This document shows, in pieces, positions 40,901 to 52,900 of a stretch of 64,000 bases of DNA. How positions within the stretch are numbered: position 1 is the stretch's first letter; the number at the start of each line of letters is the position of its first letter. Source of the stretch: Harmothoe impar (taxonomy: Eukaryota > Annelida > Polychaeta > Phyllodocida > Polynoidae); contig OX381713.1 of NCBI GenBank assembly GCA_947462335.1, positions 21,568,381 to 21,632,380 of the forward strand, written 5' to 3'. A program made the position numbers and the translations under genes. Below the pieces are notes generated by a model. It was not told the origin of the DNA and made no database searches. It worked only from the letters and a program-made list of their open reading frames with translations.

Positions 40901-43900
40901 AAGTATATTTTGACTTTTGCGAGCCGCCTACGTGGCAGTGTGATCCCCCGAGCCCGAGCTGCGGGCGGGAAAGGTCGTGACCTGATTAATCGATAATTGG
41001 GTCACACCGGGTAACGGGATCGCGTCCAATCGCGCGAGACGCTGCGCATGCGCTTTGTTTTAAAAACAAAAGCGAGGGAACGCCATATTGATTTTGGGCT
41101 CACCCGGATCAATCGTGCGTGCGGCAGCAGCGGAGAAGTCGGCGTTTTTGGGCAACTAGAAGAGTAGAAGAGTGATAAAAAGAGTAGGAACTGTGAGTAC
41201 TCTTTCCTGGTCCGTCTAAGACAAAGAGGGAGACGGGGAACTAAGTGTTTCCCCGTCAAACTCCCGTCGTAAGACACTTGCAAGAAGTGAGGATGGCCGA
41301 GCAACAGCTCCGCCAGTCCGAACTCTCCGGTCACTCCGAGGTGGCATCCGCCACCGAGGAGCACATGGACGCTCAGAGCCACAGTGGTGATGAGCTCAGT
41401 CAGACTCTGTCGGAACTACGAGTGGATCCGGCCGTGTCACCGATTCGGAAGTCTCCGTCACCCGACAGCGAGGACTCCGGAATGTTGCGAGGGATCGCCT
41501 ACAGTGCAGTAGAATCGAACCCCTCCGAGTCGACTGGACATCTCTCTCGGATGTGCAGTCTAAGTATTTCGCCGAGCCTCAAGAAGACAGTTACTAGGAA
41601 ACTGTCTATGGGAGGCGACAGCGACTCCGACACTGCACGTCCGAGGACGCGCGGTGGCAAGGGTGCTACCCGAGATCGGTCCAAGTCGGCCGATGGCAAG
41701 GTTAGTACCAAGGCTCTCAAACACGCAGGTGTTGGAAAGAAGCCTCTGGTGAAGGACGAGCCTAAAAAGCCCGATCCGAAGAAGTCTAGTACCCAGGGTA
41801 CTAAGAAAGCGGATCCGAAGGTTGCCACTGCCACGGTAACCAAAGATCCGAAGACGGTCACTCCCAAGGCTCCGACTCCAAAGGTGCCAAAGGAACAGAA
41901 GAAAGCTGATCCGAAGCAATCAGCTAAAGATCTGAAGAAGAAGGGACAGACGTCCGGCAGCAGTCAGGCTGTCAAGACTCCGGTCCCTCCTAAGTCAAAC
42001 ATCCCGATCCCTAGCAAGGAGAAGGATGCTGGGAAAGCAGTTGGAACGTCAGCTGCTCCGACTTCAGCCGTGGATGTGTTGTCCTTCTCGCGAGGGTTGG
42101 ATAACAGCTCTGCAGTGGCCGCTACGGCCGCAGCCATGGCTGGTACGTCCGGACACGGGGGAGCTCGTCCGAAAACGACAACTCACCCATCCGACACTAG
42201 GACTGAGGAGGCTATGGATGCATCATCCGCAGCTGAAACGGTCCGAGTTGTGCAGGAGGTGCTGTCCGGCATCACCTTCCAGCTACCTGCTCCAGTGGGG
42301 CAAAGGAAAGAAGTCCCCGTTCGGGTGGAGACGCCTCCTCAAGGAGCAGCCCCCGTCCGAGTGGAGACTCCTCAACAGCAAACCGAGCCCCGTCTGGAGC
42401 CATCCACTATGGATACTTCTGATGAGGTCGGCAAGCTGGACCAAGCCGCAGGCGGTGGTCCGGGTGGATCGGGGGTACCAGTAATCCCCCCAGTCCAACA
42501 TGAAGTATGGGATAAGGAGGACGCCGACGTCCCATCCCTGCTACGAGGAGCCATCATCGCACAGATGAGCAAGGATGAGATCAGGTCATTTGACTTGGTC
42601 CAGATGAGAACCTTCCGGGGGCTGGACATTCTGTCCGACCGGTTCCCGACCTGGTTCCCGGCCCACGTAACGGCTGCGATGGAAGGCTTCAAAGACCAAG
42701 CTGCTAACGCTCGCTTGGTTGCTGAAACTGAAGGGCGCCCCGAACTACTCGCGGCCCTTGAATACGACCTGCGAACCGCGGAAGAATTCAAGGTCGTGCA
42801 TAGTCGGAAGGAGAAAAGGCGACATCTGACGCCAGCCATGAGGCTGGCCCGGAATATGGAGAAAAAGACTAACGAGTCTATTCTCAATGATACTCTGGAG
42901 GACGAGATTGTCCAACAGAGCACAGCTGCTACTAGAACTGCTGACACTAGTAAGATGGAGAAGGCCAGTCGTAGGCATCAATACCTACGAGAGACCATTC
43001 GGTTAACATCTCTGGACGCGGGTCAGTCCCCGGAAGAGGTGGATGTAGTTCTGAAGGGATTGGACAAAAACACAATCGCCGACAACGAACTGCAGCTATT
43101 GGTCCGGAATGCCCTCCGAGCCAATGCCGCTAGTGGGTTTCAGTTCTTTAAACCCATGTGTATAAATGACTGTATTAAAGATAAGCGGTCATCCAAGCTT
43201 CCGGAGGAGGTGGGGCCCGACGGTCTCTCCGACGACGAAGAATGGATCAAAACTGATCCTTTAGGCAAGTCGGTACAGCTGTACCACTTCGAATTGCTGG
43301 AGAAGGTCCGGACTGGTAGCACCAAATACCATTCGCTCCTTCAGAAGGCAAAATTGGCATGGGCAATGTCTAGATGGCATTCATTTAGTAAGTGCCCATT
43401 CAAAGCTTGTCAGGACATCGACGAGATCCTGGAGAAACCCCGAACTTGGCCTACCAAGGTTCGGTATGCCAGACATCTGACCCGCTTTCATGTACGTCAT
43501 CTCATGCGATATGACTGCCTGAGTGTGGGTTCGAAGGGCAGCAAGGGTTGTCCGAATGGGGGTCTGTTCTACACCAGAGCAGATATCATTCGACACCTTG
43601 CCAAGTTCCATGGCTTGGCTATGGAGACCGCAGCGGAACGAATTCAAGCCGCTCACGCAGAGGTCTACTCCCATTTCGGGACCACGGTAGACAAGAATGA
43701 CAACCTCGAGGTGGATTTTGGCACCAACGAGAAAGGCAAGGTGCGGGTGTTCTACAAAGTAAACCCGGACCGCACGTATCTCCATGTACCGGAGGGCGAA
43801 CTCTACGATGAATTCGAAGAGTATCAGCAGCGTACCAGTACGCGGAAGCGGCGAGCTCCGAGAAAATCCGACGGATCCTCGGAGCCCACCGACCCGAAGA

Positions 43901-46900
43901 AACAGAAAACGGACGAAAGGCCGTCCGTCATGGAGAAGGCAGATCCGGGGTACCAAGGACCGGCATTTACCTCTCGCAAGACTGACTGGAAGTCGGGCCC
44001 CCCGGGCAAGCCACCTCGGCCAAGTCCGGAGGATCCGAACTCCAGTACGGGAGGGGCGTTCGCTGACGAATTCCCCAACCTGGATTTGGTTCCGGGTGGG
44101 GAGTCACAAACTCTCACCCAGACCGGGAAGGACAAGGCTTCGGTGAAGCAAAAGCCGAAACCAAAACAGACTCCGGATCCCCCACAGGAGGCTCCGGAGG
44201 GGCACCATGTCTTACGACTACGGGGCCCGCCCTCGTTTCCTCCCGCCGACTTCAAGTCCTACGAAGCCGGACAGGAGGCCATGAATCGGTGGCAGGATAA
44301 CTTCCATCGATTGCTTTCTGACTTAAGTCAGGAGGTGGCGATGTTGTCGCTGGATACAGTGCATCATCTCCACCGGAGTGAAGTCGCTACTCAGAAAGCA
44401 GCGGCCACAGAGTCGGTTCAGGAGGAGCGTGAAAATGCTCGTACTGAGCGAGTTGCTGCTAAGTCCGAAAGGAAAAAGCAGAAGCTGGCAGTCAAGAACG
44501 CCGAGGAAAAACTGGACCACGAACGTCGGAGGTTCAGAGACTGTTTCGCGCACGAGATGCACGAATGGGATGGGACTCGTGCTCAAATCGAGCTCTGGCT
44601 CCAGGAGCTGACGCTGGCGGAAGCTGAGTCAGACTCTGATGAGGAGGAGGCTGCGGCCCAGTCGAGTCCTAAAGACGACTCGGAGTCCGGATAGGATTAT
44701 CCTATCTTAGGACCCGATCAAGAAGAAGGGGGGGTATTTTTAATATACCAACCCTACATGTGAAAAACACTCTATTATAGGGTGTTCAAGGATCCGGACG
44801 AGGAGAAGCGGCAGGCTGGCTACGCAAGGAGTCAGTCTGCCAGGCAGAACGGACGGAGGAGGACGAGGAGATCCGGAGAGAAACCCAACGCTCGGGATAG
44901 GAGTACACTACCATCAGGGATCTGATACGAGATGTTTTTTTTTCTATAAACTATATATCAGGACCGAGTGCTCCTAATTATAAGTCCGAAGATCGCCTGG
45001 AGGCAGGACTTGGAATTTTTTTTATATACTACTATAAGCTCCCGAGCATGAGCTATGAACTTTCTCGTTCCGGTTAGTAGGAGCTGAATGAAGTAGGTTC
45101 TGAAAGCCGGGCGGAATGCATCATCAACAACAGAGGATCCGGATCTTCGCTATAAAATCACGTATGATATCTTTTGTAATAATACTTTAATATGTGTCTA
45201 AAAACCTTAAGAGAAGTGATAGTGTTTATCACTTATAAAGTATTATTCATTACGAGTGTAATTAGCTCGGGGTCTTGAAGGGACGAAATTTTTTTTCTAC
45301 TGTGATATTGTACTTTTTCAAGTGTTGTGTATACTATATGTATAGATTAACTCCATCTATCCTAGGGAATGGGGCGTAATTTTTAATTACGATCTATATG
45401 TGTAGATATGTGTGTAATTAATACCTTTTGTGTTCAACAGTAACGTCATATTGTTTGTAAGGTATAACTTTAATAAACCCCTAAGGTGGTATTTATAAGA
45501 TAATGCCAGTCCGAAGTGTTTTCGGACTATAACCTTAATTATTTACCTCCCGGTTATTATCTGGTAGGGGGTAGTGTAGGGGCTAGGGTTATACGGGGTT
45601 ATTATATGACGAGTGCTGTTGGATGCTGTGTTGCGAGCTCAGTCCGAACCCTTCAGTCCGACGGTAGGTGGCGACACCTACTCCGGGCTTGGGGTATGGA
45701 CAGAGGTCGCTATAGGCTTCCGGTCTGCGTGTGCGCGCGCAGGCTGGCTGCCTATATATACCCGGCATCTGACGGTACTCGTCGGTTACTCTGAGCCACG
45801 CTGGTGAAGAGACCCCGTGATCATATCGGCTGCTTAGCCTACTGACCCGTTCCGAACTCTATAGGGAGTTCGCACACTTAGTGACTGCTTGTTTAGGTTT
45901 ACCTGAATAAACCTGATATTGCAACCTGTAACACTTGATCCGAACTGTGTCGACTTTGTTCTTTAATTGATACTCTACCAATATCATAAAGATACGAAAG
46001 TCCGTTTATTACACTGTGTATGTAAGAGAACAGTGGATTACATTGAAGGTTGCTTACAAGGGTGAGGTGCACAGTTCTATAGCAGTGTTAAACATTTCAT
46101 GAACATGGATCCTATGAAACACCCATGTGTGTGAATGCACAGTGTGTGAACAACGCTATCAGACAAATCATATATGTGGCACTGCAACAAGAGAGCATGC
46201 TGGACTGGTTGGTGTATGTAGTAGATATGGTACAAGTGAGTCAGGGCAATTGTCCAAGGCACCAGCCAAGGATAATTACCATTACCCAAGGCTATAACAC
46301 CTATGCAGCTACTCATGTGTATCCATATCTTACTCATACCCAGTGATTGGTTTGTGTTTGGTTTGTATGTGTTATACAGACAGGCAGTTTCTTTTGCTCT
46401 CCCAGCCAACTGGTAGTATACGTGTTGTATATACCAGAGGGTCTGATAGTCTTCTAACCTTAGGCCGCTTTGTTCTGATAACTTGGATTACAGGCTTTTG
46501 GCTCCAACTTTTTGGAAAGGCAGAGGGGGAAAAAACTAAAAAAAGCTGGGTCACATCATTTCACACAGGGCAGAGTGGAAAAAAGCTAGTTAAATTCATC
46601 TTTCGGGCTTTCAAACGAAGATATATTGAGAAATATCCCCATTTTGAAAGGCTAGATGTTGGGTTTTTGCTAATCAGCATATACTTTTTTACTTTTTGTT
46701 GTCAAATTCTCAAGAAAATCCCAGAGGGCAGAGGTAAAATATATTCAGTATTTTTTTTGTGCAAAATGCCAAAAATCTTAGCAGCGGATCCCTAATCGAA
46801 GTTATTAGAATAAAGCGGCCTTAGATGGCCACACTATCCATGTGCCTGGACACAGTGGCACTGTCTATTTCGCAAGCTACAACCTGAAAAGTCCCTCACC

Positions 46901-49900
46901 ATCTTTCAACTGTATAGTAGGTGACACCACTGTCTCAGTCCAGACAGATAGACAGCTTCCCAGCAAACTAGAGTGAGCTCGTGCAGGCATTGATCCCAAA
47001 ACCAACGCTATTGGATTGGCTTAGGTATGCCCTTGGCCGGCACAACCTCACGCTAATTTACTGGGATGGTGGCTATGTATATGATTTGTAAAGTAACAGA
47101 GTAAAACGTTTTTTCAGGGTGTGGTTTCGCACAGTTTAAAACGCCATTTTATTAGCATGATGCATAAATGCAACACCATGTGAGTAACTTGCCAGCACTG
47201 CAATATTGCATCTTGCTGACCCTAAAGGGTTGATACACTTCGATGTACCAATGTACAGTGGTAATGCCATACTCAGCGGGGTTGTATTGTTGCATCATGA
47301 CGACAAATGAATATAAATTTATTTATTTTTGGTGATGGGTGTTCAGCTACTGTGGTCTATCCTGCTGCAGCACTATGAGATGCATCATGCTATATACTAT
47401 AGGGGATGGATGGAAGCTTCTAAGGTGGGGAGGATCTATTCCCAGCTGAACACATCCCCCCACCCAATTCGACCTGTTAGAAGTAGTGCAAAAACATATC
47501 TCGTAGTCCAGATCTCAAAGGGAATCACCCATGCACCACAGAAATCTCAGCATCTGATGTACCTAAAGGAACTGTTCTCTTTAATACATTAGTTGACTAT
47601 CAAGTCTCAGAATGTAAAGGTTTTAGTAAATAATATGGCACATACTTGTTGGGATACAATGCCAGAGAGCTAAATCAAGCTCATTTGTTTAATGTCTGTA
47701 TAACAACATCTGCCAGCTTAGTCTCCTTGGATTTGATAATGATGTATAAATTAGTTTTCCTTCAGACCAGTACATTACATGTTTGTTTATGGTAGTGAAC
47801 AGTTCCTAAAGGTGCTAGTTGTAAAGGGAGAAAAAGATCATTTTGATCCCAAATCAGAAGAAGGGTTAGTTAGTGGTGTTTGTATCAAGGTCAGGGAGAG
47901 GTAATACAGGTATCACACGAATTATCTATTAACCTTTTGTATTATGGTCGAAATCTGCCTCGATAGTTATCCCCGCTGAAAGTTGAAGTAAGTAATCACT
48001 TAAGGAAATAAATCAACTTGACATGGAGACCTGAGTGAAGGCTTGAATGTAAGTAAGATACAGTGTATTAAAGTATTCTAATTATGTGTGAAAGTTAATT
48101 CATATTATTGTGAAGCAATGTTTTCACTGTAGGTAAATTATTTCAAACCCTAAGTTAAGGTTGGCCACTAGGGAACGGAAGTAGATGTAAATATTTTAGG
48201 ATCAATAGTGCCGAACTCAAACATAGCACGTGAGGAATGATAGTCACATTAGGTATCAGGTAAAATGTCATATGGAACATTATTCCCATTTCAGGATTAC
48301 ATGTCTTCTTTCTGAAGGAACAAAATGACCGCATATTCCTAGATGTAGATCATTTTTGGGAAGCCTGACGGTGAACCAAGCATTAGCACGACTACTTTGA
48401 GTCCCTATGGTGGCTGACTTCTAAAAGAGAACATTGCTTGTGAAACGTTGATAGCTTGATGTTGCATGTGATATTTTACATCAATTCAATTAAATAAAAG
48501 TGAAGTATGTGGTCTCTTGCAAGAAAAAAAAGTTAAATTGAAACCAGGTTTCAGTGATCAGGATGCCTTTTTCAACTTGGATTTTGAATATCTTATCACC
48601 AAGATCCAATTCATTACATTAAGTTGCGGTGCCAAATAATGCAAAGTGAATGTTCTACTTTCCAATAAAACTGAAGTATTGAAATACTTACTCCGCTTGC
48701 CCATTTTCCCTTGAATCGGTGAGCTCACTTTGTCGATAACACCGTCATCATCACTATCGCTTTCATCCTCGGATGCCGAAGCAAAGTCAGGGTCATAATC
48801 CTCTTCTCCAATGTCCTCCCCAAGGTGCAAGTCAGTGTTGTCAAGGTCATCAGGGTCATCACCCTGGGGTCTGTCATTGGGGGCTGTTACATCTTCATTT
48901 GTGTCTCCTGATTGGTCAACAGCCTCTTGTTGACCTAATTCTCTGTTATCTGATTGGTCAGGCTCAGGAATGGTTTGCTGGTTGCTGATTGGTTCAGACT
49001 CTTCAGCCTCCTCCTCATGGATGACCTCAATGGTTTTTGACCTCTCCAAGGGTGCGGGTTTTTCCCGTGCGTCGTCGGACGTGAACATGGACATGACCCA
49101 CTTGAGGAGCGAAATGCAGGCTGTCATCCGGAAATCATCTGTGAGGAAAAAAAAGATGATATGAAATCTGAGCTTTGATAGCTTGTTAACATATACTAGT
49201 AACCTGTTTTAGGCCCTCTGTTGAGACATCATTTTTACATGGACTACTTTCTGGATAACACAAACAGAGGTTTGTGTTATTTTATAGATATTCAAGATGA
49301 TTATTGCATGGTTTTGTAAAATGCTATACATCCAGACTAACTATGAGGACTAACAATGGTTGTATTCATCGGTTTTCACTCTAAAGCCTTAATTAAAATT
49401 GGTATATCTGCTCTATTTTCAATAGATCACATTGAAATATACCTTACCTACGAGGTCCTCCCGCTCCTCCTCACTGAGCAGGTAACACCGAGGGAAGAAG
49501 TCCATCGGGTCAGAGCTCGCTAACCAGGGCAGGTCCCGCAGACTGCTGGCTATACCCGTCTGCACACAAATAAAATAGGAAAAAGGTGTATCAATTGTAA
49601 TGGTAAATGGAAAATTAAATCGTGTGTAGTTGCCTACTTTGAAAACTAAATCTCAACTGGGATTCAAAGCCAGGACCCCAAAACCCACGGAAGATGATAC
49701 TACTACCCGGTCGGACAATTCTCAATCGCCTTCATGTATTCACCTGTGTTGTGTTTCATCTCATCTAGGTGTTACCCATGGACCTTGTTGTCCAAGGTTC
49801 GGTCTTTATGCATGGAACGAGCTGTGTTGGTTTTCAGATTTTATCATTAACAATTACAACTGCTTTAGGCTACTTAAGTAGCAAGTGATGCACCTTAGGC

Positions 49901-52900
49901 AGACACACACAGAAAAGTAAAGGAGTCGACCGTGTCTCCCACGTGACTTTGGTAAAAAATGGAGTGTCAAACAGCTATTGACTCTGCTTATATGAAGGGT
50001 CAACTTGGATTGACACTGATAGTAGAGAGCTAACTCAAGTTCAAACTGATAGTAGAGAGTCAACTCAAGCTTGCCCTCCATATAAGCAGAGTCATTAGCT
50101 GTTCGACTCTCTATTTCACCAGAGCCACGTGGGAGACACCTTTACTCTTCTCTGTGCAGCATATATAGTAGATGTCACCATGACAACCTGCCGAAAATTT
50201 GATCATTTACTATACTTAACCATGTCATAAATGTAACTTGTTCACTGCCTGACGAAGATGTTTTAATAACATCGAAACGTAGCCATCTAATTAAATCCTT
50301 CTCCACCACCTCGATGTAGAAAAAACTTCCAATAAATGCCAACAATCCAATTGGAAACTACTTGTCTGGTTTTTTGTGATAACCTCCAACGATATACAGT
50401 ACATATATAGTAGCAATCGTGGATACAAATGTATTCAGGTATCATGCGGTCTATAAAGGTGTAAGATAACAGAGAGCTGGTTATGTATTATCTTAGATTG
50501 TGTTCATTGAGCTGTGTCTTTTGTCTGTTCTACACAGAGAAAAGAAACAGCATCAAAGGGGAGTCCAGGTTTCCTACAGAATGACTCCCCTCTCTAGGGG
50601 AGTCCAGCCCACCTAAGGAAGCCTATAAATTATGCACAGAGAGCTATATGACTACCCCAGGTGACTCCCTTAAGTCAGTCAGAGAGTCACCGAGGCTCCC
50701 TTATAATTAGGCGGCCTGGACTCCCCTAGAGAAGAGAGTCATTCTGGAGGCAACCTGGAATAACTTTTGACGCTGTTTCTTCTCTCTGTGAAGCTCAGAA
50801 TGCCTAAAAATGGTCTGCCCTGAGGTCTCTTTGTTTATTGGCCGGGTTAGGCTCAGAGTGCTCTGGGTGAGAGCTCTATCTGCGATCAATACAATCAGGT
50901 TTCCACATAGCCCCTTTAACATCTGAAGGAGGCTAATACACCAGTGTGAGACCTGAATAATGAATAAGCAGGAAGTGGGAGTCCAACTGGGTCTGGGGTA
51001 TATAGAGAGCAAGTGGGGTCCTCATTGCCAGCCGCCGTAACAATGAAAGCCAGCACACCCAATAGAAGGGCTAACACTTTCTTAACACAAGCTGCCATGA
51101 CATGCATTTGTATTACATGTTACATCTCTGACATAGACATTATCAAATATGGGCTATGGCCCATAATTTAAGATTCAGCCCACAGTTTTCTTCCTTCTGG
51201 CTCCGACAGGGTGGTCAATGGAATTTCTCAGAAATTTTACCATCATTAGAGTTATGTTATACGTCGTTGTAAAAAGGAAATCAAGAGGAAGCCAGACCTA
51301 CCAGTCAGGTCTCCGATTGTTTTCTTAAGAATGAATAAATAATTGTTCTGGACCAGTGGATTTAGGTGTGGGATCCTTAACGTTACAATGTAGTAAGGTT
51401 AACTTTTACAACTCTCCCCCATGTTCCTGTCCATATTGATATTTAATCCATAGAATAAATGATCAATGTCGAGACTTTGTCCCCTGCATGCGATGCACTC
51501 CAAGGTCGGAAATTGGAAGATGCAAGAGATTAGAATTATAGAGGTGGGGGAGACAAAGAGAGGCTGGACGGATGGTTAAATGGAAGGTTGGGGCACAGGG
51601 CCTCCTAAATATTATACTATTCTTCTTCAAATGCCTGATACAATGAAAAAGATATGATTTTCATGAAACAGTAGAGGGGCTACCTCGATTATTTTGATAT
51701 ACATACCTTAGATGAGAAGTGCTTGGCTTTGGGGAAGTGGTTGACTATAACATCCTGGTGTAGAACCATGGAGTTGACTGCCCGTCCCGCCCAGATGAAC
51801 CGTGCCGGCCGGTGACGCACCAAGCGAGACTGAATTTAGATTAGAACTTCCACTTAAAGATGTTAAGAAAATAAGAGATTTTGTAAGATATTAGCATCAT
51901 TTGTATTGCTATCTCATTTAGGACTTGTGTTGTAGGATGTTAAGTCCTTTTAAATAGGTTTAATTTAGGTGATTATGAACTGCAGTGTCTTATACAGTCA
52001 GTGGTATTCTTTTCTGGGGTACAGTACCAATGTACCAGAAGGATATGGGATCCACTATGGGTACTACACACACAAAAAAGTGAGTCATTGTCGCTAAAAC
52101 TACTGCCTGACCCTCAGGTGAGGGTAGTTTTAGCGACAATGACTCTCACTTTTCTGAGGGTGTAGTGCCTAAATGTAAGTAGTATATGGAAAGGTTGGAC
52201 AGTTTATGGCGCTTCCATTTAGTAACTTGGATTCCAAATTGAAGAAGTACATTATGTGAATTCAAAATCCCACCAAATCTAGGAGTCAGGAAGAGGTTAT
52301 AATAATGAGGACTATGGCTTACCATGGTGGCATATATGCCGTGTTCCTCCGCCCAGGGGGGCGGGATGTTGTGGTCGCAGATCACATCAAAATCTGTCAA
52401 ATGGAAGAAGAACGACTTTGGTGGTACCTCTCTTTTTGTTTGTTGCATTTCATTTTCTCATTAACATACAGGTACGAGAGTATAGCCGGTTAGACGGGTG
52501 CTGATTCCCATCCACTCCCTTAGTTTTTATTGTGAGTCTTTTCCAGACCATGGATTAATACAGTTGGTTCAAGCCATTTGATGTGATTTGAATCTTGCTC
52601 TTTATTGTAAGTCAAAATATAAAAGCTACAATGAATATAATATGCACATAATGTAATGGGATAACATTGTTATTTCGACGATCAGGAGCAGGACCCTTTG
52701 CCCCGTCACTCACAACAATGACACGTTATAGCAGAGTAGCCCCTGACAGGTCAGTGTTGGTCCAAACCTCTACCAGTATCTTAAGACTGACTAAACAAAG
52801 ACAGAAACTTGATTTCTACCCTTTTAACAACCTCCCTAACCTCCACATGCCTCTCCCAGCTGCCTGTGTTATCAGTGACAGTGACAGCTACTCTTTTAAC

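Larger units (their letters stand above)
33311..46013 (+). mobile_element. Element C: complete 12.7-kb Ty3/gypsy-type retrotransposon with ORF3
   Basis: Same architecture as element B. Paired 439-bp LTRs are identical by eye, and a 5-bp duplication CTGTG flanks the element (33306-33310 and 46014-46018). All frames are open and the catalytic motifs are present, so it is the best candidate for an active copy. It sits in intron 6 of the glycylase gene, antisense to it. Pol is nearly identical to B; LTR, gag and especially ORF3 differ more. Confidence 0.96.

Noticed and set aside
15635..46013. B and C as one element duplicated by misassembly
   Set aside because: They differ in LTR, gag, ORF3 and flanking target duplications, so they are separate insertions.
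46343..46795. 150-residue plus-strand frame
   Set aside because: Mostly inside the PIF/Harbinger-like MITE, with no domain and no homologue recognised.
49660..49740. tRNA-like sequence on the minus strand
   Set aside because: A weak T-arm-like GGCTTTGAATCCC is present but no convincing A box at the right distance.
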